64,000 bases of DNA from Fratercula arctica (taxonomy: Eukaryota; Chordata; Aves; Charadriiformes; Alcidae), in contig CANTUZ010000004.1 of the NCBI GenBank assembly GCA_947846985.1, positions 7,988,927 to 8,052,926 on the forward strand, given 5' to 3'. The notes beneath the pieces are model-generated. The model did not search any database and was not told the origin of the DNA. It was given only the letters and a program-made list of their open reading frames with translations. Below are positions 12,976 through 25,500 of the stretch, piece by piece. Every line of letters begins with the position of its first letter. The stretch's first letter is position 1. Position numbers and translations under genes: made by a program.

Positions 12976-13535
12976 TATATTAGTACATGACTCTGCAGGC
13001 AAAGACCCCGCTGGGAGGGTGACTGGATGGCTCCGTGGATCCCTGGGAGGGTTTCCTCCCACCCTGGTGCTGGAAAGCTGAAAGCCAGAAATGTCTCCCC
13101 ACCTCTGGCTGATGGGGAAAATGTCTTCCATCCCCAAATAGATTGAGCCCTGAGAACAGTGTTCTAAACGTTGAGCAAACCAAGGGGGTTTCTCTGTGCT
13201 TCCGTGGAGCCCTCTCCCCTGGGCTCAGCACCTCGTCTCCTGCTGCAGCCAGTCTCTGATGCTGGGGAAGGAAGAACAAAGCAGACTTGTTCCTCAAGCT
13301 AAATCGGTTCTCCTCGACCTCAGTAGAGAGCCTTCAGGAACAGGATTCAAGTACAGTTGTTGCACAAATGTGTAGCTGTTAAATGTGACAGTGCATCGCA
13401 GGCAAAGATATTTTTCAGGGGGAGAGTGAACAAGGGTGATAAATGGAAGGCTCTTGTCCCAGTCCGAACATATACACAGGCTGAAGAAATTCTCCCAAAA
13501 ATTGATCAAAGCATACCTTAGCAAGTTATCTGCTC
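12976..13535. other. Unrecognised stretch splitting the ancient CR1
   Basis: About 560 bases separate the first two CR1 blocks, where roughly 100 would be expected. This suggests a later insertion or very strong local divergence. The segment is GC-richer at 13000-13270 and has no recognised family or target duplication. Confidence 0.4.
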
Positions 13536-13690
13536 TTATGCCAAAGCTCACCCACCTCCTCAGTAAGCGATTCTAATGTTTAACCTTCACAGCTTTGAAG
13601 GCGTCTGTTTCAGGGTTGCACTAGTTTAACTTTAGCTCCCAGCCACTGTAGGGCATTAATAGAGAACTCTTAATGACCACGACCAAGCCT
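13536..13690 (-). mobile_element. Ancient CR1 LINE, second block (antisense)
   Basis: The words CTCACCCACCTCCTC, GTAAGCGATTCTAATG, TTTAACCTTCAC and TTTAGCTCCCAGCCACTG follow the antisense CR1 order (ATCCACCACCTCCCT, GTTCCAATGGTTAATTACCCTCAC, TAGCTTCAGCTTCCAGCCATTG). The block is collinear with those at 12869 and 13935, which supports one element degraded in place. Confidence 0.65.
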
Positions 13691-13934
13691 CTTGTCTGTG
13701 CACATTACATTGTCCAGGCATTTCTTGCCTTCCTTTCATTGCATAGAGTAAGCTGGGGTCCTTTGGCCTCACCTCAAAAAGACTCTGCTCCAGTTCTGAA
13801 ATCTCTCAGTTCTCACTGGTCCAAAATACATCTTCCCGATGTGCAACACCGAACCTGAACACCAGGTTTGTTTTGCAAGATGGCCTATCGCTGGCATTCT
13901 CATTAATATTCCTTTTAAAAGTATATTTGAGGAA

Positions 13935-14387
13935 AAGAAGCCACATTTGCTGCAGCCTTGCACCAGGAGCTCATGTGGAGGTAATTATCCACGATGACCT
14001 ATAAATCCTCTTCTGAGTCATAGCTTCCCAAGACACTCCACCATTCCATAAGTACAATCTGTCTCCCCGTTTTCCAAGTGTATTACATTGCATTCGGTTG
14101 ATTCAATAGGTTGTGTTTTTAATACGCGACCATATAACCCGGTGAGCTAAACTGTTCCGAGTGGTAATCTGTGCTCTTCTTTTGCTGCCCCGCTAATCTT
14201 TTTATCAGTTGCACGTTTTACCAGGAATGGCTTTAGGACACTCTTCATCTCCTTGTATAAAATTTCTGAATAATAGACCTCAATCATCAGATTCTGACAA
14301 GTCTCTAAAATCAATCAGTGTCTTTATCTGTTGCGGTACCTTCTGATGGGTACATCTCGCTCCCAATGACATTCAAGGTACATTACG
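13935..14387 (-). mobile_element. Ancient CR1 LINE, reverse-transcriptase block (antisense)
   Basis: The clearest block. Plus-strand words CAGGAGCTCATGTGGAGG, TTATCCACGATGACC, CTTCTGAGTCATAGCTTCCC, CCACCATTCCATAAGTA, AATACGCGACC and TTGCGGTACC correspond in order to the antisense of the CR1 ORF2 reverse-transcriptase region (GAGCTCATG, TTATCCACCATGACC, TCAGAGTCACTGCTTCCC, ATCCTGTAAGTA, CCCTGCGGGACCCC). Reading-frame damage is extensive, so it is non-functional. About 120 expected bases before this block are missing or unrecognisable. Confidence 0.7.
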
Positions 14388-14430
14388 GGCCTCAGTTTCC
14401 CCAGAAAGACTATGGGTAAAACAGGGGTGA
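14388..14430 (+). mobile_element. Possible MIR/L2 fragment
   Basis: GGGCCTCAGTTTCCCCAGAA followed by TATGGGTAAAACAGGGG resembles the GCCTCAGTTTCCTCATCTGTAAAATGGGG block of MIR and L2 elements. It is short and directly abuts the ancient CR1, so the boundary is uncertain. Confidence 0.35.
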
Positions 14431-15707
14431 CTCTTCCAATTAGGAGCCTGTGATTAAACAGGAGGGAGGGGAAGAAGACTATAGTTGTATGTGTGTGTTC
14501 ATGTGCCGCCTTTGAATGAAATTCCTTTTGCCTGCTGACGACTCAAAAACGAATCAAAAGTAGGAAAAGTGAGCGCGCAAAGAACATTGGTCATTTTGTC
14601 TTTTCTACGTGTATGGAGAGGAACCATCCTTTAGACTTCTAGTTTATCCCACCACCGTAAGCAGCCCCCTTTGTGGCTGCCGAGCAGCGGTGCGGCTGGC
14701 TGCATGGGTAGGCTTCCCCACTTTCTTAAAGTGGATGATTATCAGGATAATTTAATTTTCTGCCTCCCCTATTCAATCAAGGGCTTTCAAGTGTACAAAA
14801 CTGTTTCGGACATAGCAAAAAAAAAAAAAATTATCAGCTCCCATGGTCAAAGTCTGAAGTTTTTCTGTACAAGTATTTTTCACTTTTCCTTTTAAAAACT
14901 TGTGGTGAGTTTACTTTCTGTAGCCTTTTGCAGTAGAAAGAATGAGAAGAATTTGAAGTTATTTTAATCCTTTCCTTACTCAGGTAATGGAATGTAAAGT
15001 ATGGAAAAAAAAAAAAAAAGTCTAATTCCCAGAATAATTAATAAGATTTCTAGGAATGTGTTAAACAGAAGAGTTAAATATTTTGTAGCCATTTACTTAG
15101 TTGTGGTTGTGTCACTGTGAAAACGGGCACCGAAATCTGAGTATCCACAGAGTTCAAGGCCAAAAATGTCACATGTCACCCCGCTACTTGCTTCCTGTCC
15201 TCACGGTGGCCCAGTGAAAATGACCATTTGGAAGAGGAAGGATGCAGGGCATCATCTGGAGTGGCCACCTTCCCACCGTCTCCGGCACCCCAGCAGCGAT
15301 GGGAATCCCAGGCCAGGATTAGCAGCGCGGCTGGAGCCCGCAGGGTGGATCGGGACAGCAAGGGAAAGCAGGAATAGCGCTTCTACTCGCAGCGTTAAAT
15401 TCAACGCTTGGAAGATTCAGTGCTGCTAGCTGACAGAAAATAGTAGATGTTGGAAAAACCTTCTGCAGCCAGGCGAAGTGTCTAAATGCATGTTTGTCTC
15501 CAAACTGGTGATGAATGTAGTTTAAATGAGGGAAACTTTTGGCACTGTAACCTTTTTTAGCTTACTGTAAAAACGTCCCGTTTGCTGGGCTTTCTAATGA
15601 CTTTAATACATTTTTGACTACTAAAATTGCAACTTACGCAGTATAAAGTTGTTTCTAGTCTAGTGGGCTTACTTTCTGTTCCATGGACATTATAAATAAC
15701 AAGTCCC

Positions 15708-15725
15708 AAAAAAAGCGCTTTTTTT
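15708..15725. repeat. Perfect 18-bp palindrome
   Basis: Seven A, GCGC, then seven T (the T run continues to 15727). It is self-complementary and could extrude as a small cruciform or act as a U-tract terminator in a transcript. It may simply be two homopolymer runs meeting by chance. Confidence 0.5.
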
Positions 15726-16081
15726 TTCTTCAGCATGTGTTAGAAATGGAAGTAGAACTTATCAGCAACTCCAAATCACCAGGAAAAGTACGGCTAATTA
15801 TCTGTTCCGTGTGTTTTCTGGATACCACACAAATACCGCGCATCAGTTGAAATTACCTCCTTAAAAACACAATGTACTCAGTGAAATTTGTTGGACGCGA
15901 CAGCTTAGTAGGGAAGGGATGTGCAGGAAAAGCCCCTCGAAAGCAGTTTGGTATCCAAGCAGAACTGATGACTAACAGCCGTCCGGTGACCATTTGGCGA
16001 AGGATTAATTTTCTGCCTTAGTCATCTCACTCCAAAAGCCCCTTCCCAGGTTCAAGGAGGCACAGAAGGGAACACGATGAA

Positions 16082-16096
16082 GGGGGGGGGGGGGGG
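16082..16096. repeat. Run of 15 G
   Basis: An uninterrupted G homopolymer, followed by AAACCAACCCAACTAACC. The 14-G run at 32881 is followed by a very similar AAACAAACCCAA. A possible G-quadruplex former and prone to length change. Confidence 0.9.
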
Positions 16097-17436
16097 AAAC
16101 CAACCCAACTAACCAACCAACAACAACAAAACAAACCAGGAAAAGGGTAAAAATAAAGCAGTCAAATATTGTATTTGTGGTCCTTATGTGAGCCATATGT
16201 CAAGCCAGGTATTATACAAAGCTCTTCCAGCCCAACCCAGTGCCTCGGCAGCCGGGCACAGCTGCCTGCCCACCACCTCTAGGAAGAGGTTGGCTTTCAT
16301 TTCTCTCCGTGCGGGAGTTAACCGAGGCTACAATAACGAAAGGATTACATGGGTATGCAATTGGACACTGGAAAAGCGTCTTTGCAGCCGAGCAGAGAAG
16401 GGGAGGGACTTAATTTGTGTAAAAACAAAAGCTCATATTCTGGGGGAATCTACAGCACAATCTGTGTGAAGCCCTAATTCCCCAAACCCATCTGTGCTTC
16501 CACCGGTCGAGAGAATTACTGACCCCAGCGATGCCCCAGATGGCAGATAAGGCTGCAGAAAAGCATTGCTTATTTTATTAACTCTACCTTGGGGGGAGGG
16601 TCTAAGCCCACCATCTCAGATTGAGGACACAGAGGAATATACCGTGACAATTAAATCCAATTAAAATATCTTTCACAAGGAATCGCGTGACAGAATGATG
16701 CCTCTCATATCTTTTTCTCTTGATGTGGCTGGTGTGGAGGAAGCTTGTGTGTAAAGATGAAGGAATGAGTCCTGCCTCGTAAATGGAAAAAAAATGAGTT
16801 AACAAATTTTTCAACTAGGACGGGGGGGAGGGAAAGGATGTTTCTTTCGTGATATTTATCTGGGAGTTAAGGGTTTCCATGAAGTCTAAGTCTCAGTCTA
16901 ATTTAAATGCTGAGTCTTTCTGTATAGTTATTGGAGAGACAAAGACTTCTGCGTATGGACTCGGAGTCCTCCGAGGAGGACTTTTTGATTGAGCAGGGAA
17001 CGTCAGTTCCTAGTAAGGGTTCACATGAGATATGAAAAGGTAGAGTGTGAATATCCTGCAAGGGCTTTCAAGGTTTTCCCTTCCATTTTTAGAAAAAAGA
17101 GCTAGGAGTCATGTACACCTGAGATTTAGCGTCTCATTTACTAGGACAGACACGAAGCTTATTTTGTCTGCCAGCTTTATACGGAATATCATATCTGCGA
17201 CTGCATGTAGTGAAACGCTATGGCGCATCCTGAAAGTAGTCTTTCCGCACGTGAACCTGCTTTCCTACGCCCTTAACCATTTTATTTCCCAGTAATCAGA
17301 AAACTGTAGGAATCACTGATGTGAATTTCACAGTTTTGCCATTGACAAGACAGGTACAAACTTGTTTCATCAGGCTGAAAATGATTTGTTGTTCACTGGC
17401 AATGTGTCTGGAAAATAATGTAAAGCAAATGCTTTC

Positions 17437-17455
17437 TTTTTTTTTTTTTTTTTTT
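17437..17455. repeat. Run of 19 T
   Basis: Long T homopolymer. No element with a matching poly(A) tail is recognisable on either side, so replication slippage is the simplest explanation. Confidence 0.9.
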
Positions 17456-17887
17456 AATATTTTTGGTGGTAGAAGGGAATGATGTGAGTCATAACTTGTG
17501 ATCTTCATGAAAGTGAGTGTTGAGTAAGAAGGAGATGCGGACACATCACATCTTCTGATGTCAATAAAGGGACACAAAGTCTAGAAATTAAACGATTCAA
17601 GAAAGGAAGACTGTAAGATAAAATGTGTTGTAAAGCTGTACTTCCCGTTACATAGCCTCTGAAATGAGCGCATGGCATTTTCAGAATATAGTTGAAAATG
17701 AGCCAGGCTGTGTTTAGTTTACAGCATACATCAACACATAAAAAGGCACTTACAAAAACTACTGGGAGCGAATAGGGGAGTACTTGTTTATCCATCAGAC
17801 GAAACCAAAGCGTAACAGAAATGTTAGCAATAAAGTCATTAAAATACCTGTCATTTTACGAGGAGGAATATCAGTGATGGGATGAAG

Positions 17888-17918
17888 AGCAGCAATGAGA
17901 CTGAATCTCATTGCTGCT
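17888..17918. repeat. Perfect hairpin, 13-bp stem and 5-base loop
   Basis: AGCAGCAATGAGA, loop CTGAA, then the exact reverse complement TCTCATTGCTGCT. After one mismatch on each side the outer ATGAA and TTCAT can extend pairing to about 18 bp. It might be a structured RNA or pre-miRNA-like stem if transcribed, or a small inverted duplication formed during repair. The short loop argues against a classical microRNA precursor. Confidence 0.7.
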
Positions 17919-20900
17919 GTTTTCATAAAATAGCATACGTAATCTTTATTTTACTGTGATTTTGCCTAATATACTTGCTCTAGCACCGTGTACCGCAGGG
18001 ATGAGTGACATCTGGTAGAAACCGCCACCCTGTGTTAAGATTGATTTTGACCAGTCAAAACAAGGCAGATTGGACAATGTAAATCTCTTTAATGATTACA
18101 AGTTCAGCTGATGCAGGATGGATGCCAAATGTTGGTATTGTGCTCAATGAATACTTTAGTGTAGTATTTGCCTGATGGATCCCACAAAAAAGGACATATG
18201 AAGCAAACAAAACTGATGCCCTTTGGCCTCCCTTTACTTTCGCAGAAAATGGTTACTTTTGCTGGGAAGGTTTTATCTTAGTTTACTCTCTTAGCAGAAA
18301 ACAGACTTTCTTAGCTGAAGCTTTCCTTGCTTACTGAAAACAACTGTACTGAATTTACGCAGAAAGTCAGAGTTTGACTCCCTCGTGCTCTGTCTGGAGT
18401 CACAGCTGTATGATCAACAGCGCGTTAGTTGGGCTTGACAGCCCCCAGAAGAGCAAACATGCTGGAAATCACACAAGGTCTTTCGAGCCCCCTGTTGAGA
18501 GGGGAACAGCTTGGGAAGTCAGAGGCTTCCGGGCGTTTTTTGTGGGTGCCTAGTTTTCGTATATGGAGCATGGAGGAGAAAGAGGCTGTAAGGTCTTCAC
18601 AAGCAAGGAGATAACATACGTGCAGGCGTCACAGCAGAACTTTTGTGGGACCTCTTGAGACTGGGAAATGCATCCAGAGCACTGCACATGCAGAAATGTC
18701 CCTACACTGGGAGGGATTCAGCGGTTCAAGAGAAAAAATAATATTTCAGATGAAACAACGAGCAAATTTTAAGCAGCTAAAAGGTGTTTAAACCTTGCTT
18801 GCATAATGCAGTGGGTTCTCTTTCATTGGTGACAACAGGGCACGTTTTAAGTCTAATGCCATAAATGCCATGCGCCCGGAGAACGCGGCACACGGCCATT
18901 CGAAGGAAGTATTGCTGGGAATAGTGGGATGCAGCTGAGCGACAGGCTGTGCAGGCTAACAGAAGGAAAAAATAATGTATCTGTTTTGTTAAGTGAACTG
19001 TGAATGATCTGCTGAGGAGTATATTGGAAAGTTTATCCCTTGAGTCGCTGGAGCTATATAAAGCTCTTGGATGTGTTTATGGGGAAGCATCACCACGCTG
19101 GCATGAAAGTGTCTTGCCAATAATTTTCTGGTTATAGAGTTTCTTCAGGTCAGAAAGACTGGTTCAGCTCTAAAATTGGAAATGTTCTTTCTTTTTTTTT
19201 TTTTTTTCTTTTTTTCTCTTTACTTGCATATTTAGCTTAGTTTTGATAGGAGGCTCTGAAGTAGCTGCTGATACGAAGGGGTCTGTTTTGGGGAGACCTT
19301 GCACCCAGGACAACGCACAGAGCCCCGCGCAGGTTGCGGCCACTGGGAGATGGGGCACGGGTTCTTATGGGACTCTGATGGGACTTCAGTTCCCCCACAA
19401 GAGAACTACGATCTGGTCTAGAGAATGCGCTTTGTACTATCCCTGGGTTTGCCAGAAAATATGTTTAAAAAGTGATTTCCTTTTGCTGAGCGTCGGGGGG
19501 GAGAGGGGTCAGGACCTTCTGGGGAGAGAAAGGGGGGGAGAGCTCTCCTGCCAGGGTGGCCAGCAGGAGCAGGGACGGGTCATCACGCTAGTGCTTCTAG
19601 CAGCGCCGATAACCCCCGTTCCAACTTTTGACCCAAATAACCCTTAAACCCGACTCAGCAATGACGAAGGGTCAAATGACACCAGCAGTGTAATCGCATA
19701 CTGGCTGGTCAAAAGCAGCATCGGTTTTGTTCCCGAACTACTCATTGAGGCAACTTTGGGATCGCATTCAAAAACTTCATAAGAAAACATCAACCGTTAG
19801 GACATAAAGAAGCTGGGAGTGTATCTTTCTGGGCAAAGAAATCAGGAAGCAAAAAAGCAATGGTGGGTCCCAGGGATCAGAGTTTAAACAACTTGAAGAG
19901 CAATTCATTCTGAGAAGACACCAAATGCAAAGTGGAGGTAGAATTAATTATGAGTATGCGACTCATAAACAACCCCTGAAGGAGAAGAACGCACAGGGGA
20001 AATATTTGCCTGATTTGATGATTTGGTATTTCATCTCCTGACCACTACTGAAAACTGAGCTGTCAGCGCGGAGTGTTAAGCACGGTTCCTGGGTGCTAAT
20101 GAGCAGATCAGAGCCAAACTTTTTATACATCAGTTTGGGGATGTATTTTCCCACGTGAATTATTTTATGTTTGTCTAAAATGAATCATTTCATTTAAAAA
20201 AAAAAAAGTAGCACACTTTCTCCCCAAATCCCCACGAGAGTGCAGAACAAGGCATGGCATAGTTTATCAAAGGCTTCTGAAATCAAACACCCTCCTTAGC
20301 CACGGGTGCAAGAAACATTGCAACAGGCACTAATGAAATCATAAAGCAGGACGACAAATGTATTATTCAGCAGTTAGTGGTTCTGTTTATCCCCAAACCA
20401 GCTCTTTTTAGCTGTTGTAGTATTATTATTATTATTAGCCTTACCTAAAATGATATGGATATTCTTATCACGTCGACCAATGTCTAACCCAGATGAGTGA
20501 GATAAACAAACGGGTCCGTGTTTTCATTCTACATTCGTGGCTTCTCTATTTAATCGTGCATTCCTTGTTGTTGAACAATACCCCAGGAAAGATTCGACTA
20601 CAGGAAAAGGTCTTTCCAAGTAGTTTATTTTCACTGGTATTTAGTCATCACTGAAATCACCCCTTAGGAGTTATTCAGGAATTGTTTCCTTGTCTTGGGA
20701 GGGATAAACCGACCTGTGTCGCTCTGAATCCTGTTCTGCAGCATATGCAGCGAGATTGCGGGTAGAAGGGATCGTGTGGGGTATGAGGAATACGGGAACA
20801 TTAGGAATGGTGCTATTGCTACTCCTCAAAAGTTAAACAAAGGGGAGCCGTCTCGCTGAAAACCTGCAGTCACCTAAAGAGGAACAAAGAGAAAGGCTGT

Positions 20901-21211
20901 AATTGCACAACTGAGCTATGCTGATAAAGCCACCTTTCAAAAACAGGCCTGGGTATTTTTTTTTCTCCACCAGTCAAATCTCTGGAAAGCCCTAAATAAT
21001 TGACTGTTCAGGAGCCAGCGACTGAAATAGAAGTTGGAAGCGCTGTTTGCACAGGTGGCTAGCCTACTGGGAGACTAAATGCTTACCCTCTCGCCCGTAT
21101 CAATTATTCTGAGACTCTGTCTGTTTAATGTCTGCCAGTTTTGATAACAACAAAATCCTTTTCGAAAAACTGCTGATGCAACGTTTATCATGCTATCTTT
21201 ATGGGATTTAA

Positions 21212-21240
21212 TTTTGTTTTGTTTTGTTTTGTTTTGTTTT
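21212..21240. repeat. TTTTG microsatellite
   Basis: Nearly six tandem copies of the 5-base unit TTTTG. No associated retroelement tail is recognised. Confidence 0.85.
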
Positions 21241-22414
21241 CCTTTTTGCAAGGAGGTAGTATTGGAGGAGCTGCCAGGACAGTGAAGTAACAAGCCAATT
21301 AAACGACTACCCCAAATTTCCAGGAGTCTAAAAGTAAACAAGCTGAGAGACCCTGTAGGGATCTAGATTGGTTTACTTTAAAAGTGTGGTATGGGCTTCT
21401 GTACAAACAATGAAATTCAACCATTCATCCTTGCAGTTGCCGAGGGACTTACCTGTCTTTCGAGAAGGCCTGACTTATATGAAACTTTGCCGTCTGGTCC
21501 AGACACGGCAGCAAGTCTCATACCACACACAAAGATTTGCTTAAAACGAAGGCTGCAACTTTTATTAGCTCGTCCCTGTGCAAAGCAATGACCGGGATAA
21601 GTCCTCTGAGATTTCCCCAAATATGCAGATGCTGAAATCAGAGCAGTCCTTAAAAGGAGGCAGTGCCTCATCTTTCCACAGGGATCCATCCAAGTGGAAA
21701 GTCCCCTTGGGAGCAGATTGAGACTTTTGGTGGCATCGCGCATCTTCTGCACGGTGTGGTTCTCTTCAAGCCTTGGCTTACGAAGTCAAACAGTTGTGAG
21801 AAGAGAAGATCTACTTAAGAAAGAAAAACAAAATGCAACAATAATTTGCCAGCTCTCCTAAGCAGGAAAAAAGAGAAAAAAAAAAAAAACAAAACCACCC
21901 GAACTCTAATTTGTGACCTCAGTGCCAAAAATGGACAGAGTTTTGGTCCTGATTGCAAAACGCGTGGATTGCCAGCTCTGTGCAATTCAGAGCAGCAATG
22001 GAGAATCAAGCAAATGCCACCCACCAAGTGTTTGGACTCAGCAGCAGCTCTGTTCCTCTTGTTACCTCAGTTAACCTAGACCTGCTCCCTACCCAAACTG
22101 TTTGTTTAACCTAAAGAATAATAACGATCCAGTGCCGCCAATTTGTCATGAGGGAAAAGTTACTCAGTCCCTTTTAAAGAGCTCGTGGGCCAAAGCACAG
22201 GAGAAAGTGTGAAAGCTAGCAGTGAGAAACAGGAAAGCCCCAGTGAAGGAGAAATGGTGGCAGAAAACTGCTATAAAAAGGCTACGAACATCTCAAAGGA
22301 GAAACCTAAGTTGCCATTTTAAGGTGTGCAAGTCACACCAGTCATCTTAGCCCTGCTAGATGAGCGCATTTTGTATAAGGAGTCCCATGCACCGGGTTGC
22401 TTTGAGACCACCAG

Positions 22415-22507
22415 GCCTGGTCTAGTGGGAGGTGTCCCTGCCCAGGGCAGGGGGGTTGCGACTAGATGGTCTTTAAGGTCCCTTCCAACCCAAACCATTC
22501 TGTGATA
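22415..22507 (+). mobile_element. CR1 LINE, 3' end (5'-truncated)
   Basis: Contains CCTGGTCTAGTGGGAGGTG, TCCCTGCCCAGGGCAGG, GACTAGATGGTCTTTAAGG, GGTCCCTTCCAACCCAAACC and the tail word ATTCTGTGAT, the hallmark 3' untranslated region of bird CR1 LINEs in sense orientation. It is 5'-truncated to about 93 bases, as is usual for CR1, and only moderately diverged, so far younger than the antisense CR1 at 12.9-14.4 kb. No target duplication is expected, since CR1 insertions typically leave none. Confidence 0.95.
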
Positions 22508-25500
22508 TGGGGCGGTGATTAACATTGCCTGCCTCTGGATGCGCCTCTGGCACATGATCGTGGGTGAGGGACCTCAGAATTAGGGCTGCCACAAGAGACA
22601 GGAGACAGCGTTGCTTCTCGGGGGTCCTTTACACCAAAGCTTGTACTGTTGCCATTGCAGGGCAGTGGTTTCTCATGCGCATTACCCTGGCCCTAAATGT
22701 CTGTTTGTTTGGCTACACAGAGTTGGAACTACTCTGTACGGGATGGAGAAAATGCATGAGCAGAGGCAATAGGTGGAAAGCATGGGTGAGGAGCAGAGGA
22801 GCCCTGCATAATGAAAAAAGGACTTAAAAAATAGTTTCAGGGTGGTTATTTTCCTTATACAATGAAGCTGAAGTGGTGCTGGAAGTTTCTGAGGCTGTTG
22901 ATGTGCACCCAGCAGATAGAGTCTAATAGAAATGCAGAGAATAAGTCTTTACTTTTATTAACCAAAAACCATATTATTCAAATACAGTCAAAGCGGAAGA
23001 ATCTGGGGGCTGTGGTAAACCAGTTAATGTATTGGCAGATTTTCTGCCCCATTAATGGGAAACTTAGAAGGGACTACCCTCTACAAATACATAGGACTTA
23101 AGGGTTTCACAGTAATTTCATGGACAGTTATTCTTTCCTTTTTGTTCAGATTCAATGTTAATGAGAATTTGACGAGACCTTCGCAAGGTATAGAGTACTA
23201 GCAACACCATAAAATTCGCGGTCACGTACAAATGGCTAACGAGGGGAAGCCAGCCTCCGCTGATGCGAATTCTGCATCCTGCCCAAGTACGTAGTCCTTG
23301 CTTTTAGACAGAAAGTATAAAGGAGAACAAATGGTACTGTTTTCCCTATAATATTTTGTTTTCAAGCCAGCTCCCTTCTCCCAAGGGCCCATCCTTAACA
23401 GGCTGTCATCAGGCTCATGCAAGGTAGTGCTGAGAGCCCACCTACCTCAGCGACTAATCTTTTACTTTTGGACGGGGCTGAGCGTGTGGCTTCCAGGTCA
23501 GACAAAGTGTATCCCCCAAGGAGAATGATTCGACTTATGGATTTCCTGTACTTCCCTACTGTCTAGCGGTGTCTGGGAGCTTATGTCAGTACTGTGCCTA
23601 GTTACCATCAATCCACAAATTACATATTTAAAGGCCAAAAAAGTCCTCTCGGAGAGCGTTGTTTGGATCAAATATATGAAGCAAACATTCTCGCTCGTCC
23701 GTGATCGTCTGGGTAGCGATGACTTTTCTCTGCGTAGAGCACATTTTAAAGTTCACCCTGTAATCAAGTGCAATGAGAATAACGTCCTCCAGCATTTCTC
23801 TGGGTTAGTGGGTTTTATGCCATCGGCAGCGACTCAGTGGCATCTGGTCATTTCTTATCATTGTCGTTCAATTGCGCTGCAAAAGAAAAGCACATTCAGC
23901 CAGCAGGGAAAACGACCAAGAGCTGCAAGAGGAGTGCCCATTTTCCTTTCAAAGTTCACCCTCTCGATAGGTTAACGGGGCAGGCTGGCATTATCAATCG
24001 TTTTATGGAGAAAATTGACCCTGCTGTCTCGGAGGCCTGAGGCGAAGAGCCAAAAGGAGAATCTCATTTCCAGCTATGCTTGTGGACACAGATGCTTAAA
24101 CACAAACTAGAAGAAACACGCATGGCCACAAACAGTCTAAGATAATGCTGTAAAATAACAATTAATTTCTTGATGTCAAAACTGCATATGTACAGAAACA
24201 TTGCCAGTGCCTGCTGTGCGCTTGGTGTCTGTGATCCCGGAGAGTGAAACAGAGAAAGAGCAGAGTCCTCCATGTGTGTGTCTATCTCTAAGTTTATAAA
24301 CATGCATATACAGTAGAAAATACTGGAAAAAAAAGAAAATTCCCCGCATGTAAACATGTTATATACAGTATGTCAGGGTTCGTAACAGATGTATTGTGAT
24401 AACGATGTCTGCATGACAAATTGCAGGGTCATTTGATAAAGCGAGCCCTCCTGTGCTGAAGGGCACTCACTTCTGACCTCTTCACCTACACCGTGTTTTC
24501 GTGCCAGGACACTTCCCGGGGGACTCAAACCGAAGAGCCTCTGTCTAACAACAGCTGCCTTTGAAAAACAGCCAAAACATATGTATTGCCCCCTCTCACA
24601 CACAAGGTCTTTATTTAAGATAAATATATTGCTCCAAATTGGAGTCTGCTGCAATAGTTGGCGCTGGGTTTATTACAGGTTTCGGATCCAACAAGCCATT
24701 GCTTTCAGCGCTAGGAATTTGTTGTATCCTGATCTGGTTCTCATCCGCACGGTTTGGGTCTCTCCATGATCTTCCTTGCAATCTCAGTCACGGTTCTGCA
24801 GACCCGTGTAGCGGTGCTCCTAATTACCGCGGCGCTATCTGGAAAGGAGGCGGCGTTTATGTCAGCTGTACATGTTTTTCTGTTTCTGGAGTCTGCTCAT
24901 ATGGTTTTGTGGTACAGGACTTCACAAAAGAGGCATGGAGAACAAGAGCCTATAAAACGTAGTTTGAGTTCTCTAAAGAACGTCCAAAATATGGCTTCTG
25001 TAAAATAAGTGGCACATACAGAACGCAGAGACATCTCGCTCGGTACCCAGCATTACCGGGTACAGTTGTTCAGGTCGGCTTGTACGGTTTCCTTGTGGAT
25101 GTCTGCTCTTCAGAGTAACTTCCCTCTCTCTGCCAATAAGTCTTTCTCGGCTGCTCTCACAGTCTGTGGCGTGTAAAGTGGACCCACTTGGAGCAGCCTG
25201 GTTTTGAGGTTATTCTCTCTAGAATAAAGAGCGAAACAGAAGCTTTCACTGGAAAGCTTTTCGAAAAATCCAGCTATTGAAAAGCACGGGGTTCCGGTGA
25301 TGGGTGCCGCAAAAATTCTAATTCACCCATGAGTTCCACAGGCTCCCAAAATGCACTGCAAGCAATACAAAACCTTGAGCTGCTTTATGTTTCCATCGAT
25401 CCTATCCTTACACTCTCCCCCATCGCTTCCGATTGTCAGCGTTACGCACCTCCAACGCTGTAATAATTAACAGTTCTAACGGCAAGGATGAATGAATGGA

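Larger units (their letters stand above)
14431..22414. other. Long non-coding stretch, no gene seen
   Basis: Unique-looking, mostly AT-rich DNA. Embedded items are listed separately (palindrome 15708-15725, G run 16082-16096, T run 17437-17455, hairpin 17888-17918, TTTTG repeat 21212-21240). Others include a (TAT)6 run at about 20420-20438 and T or A runs near 19191 and 21880. A GC-richer island at 15180-15400 holds an 87-codon frame of no known family. No splice-flanked exon was recognised. Confidence 0.6.

Noticed and set aside
15166..15429. 87-codon frame in a GC-richer island
   Set aside because: No homology pattern, no splice context, and length within chance for that composition.
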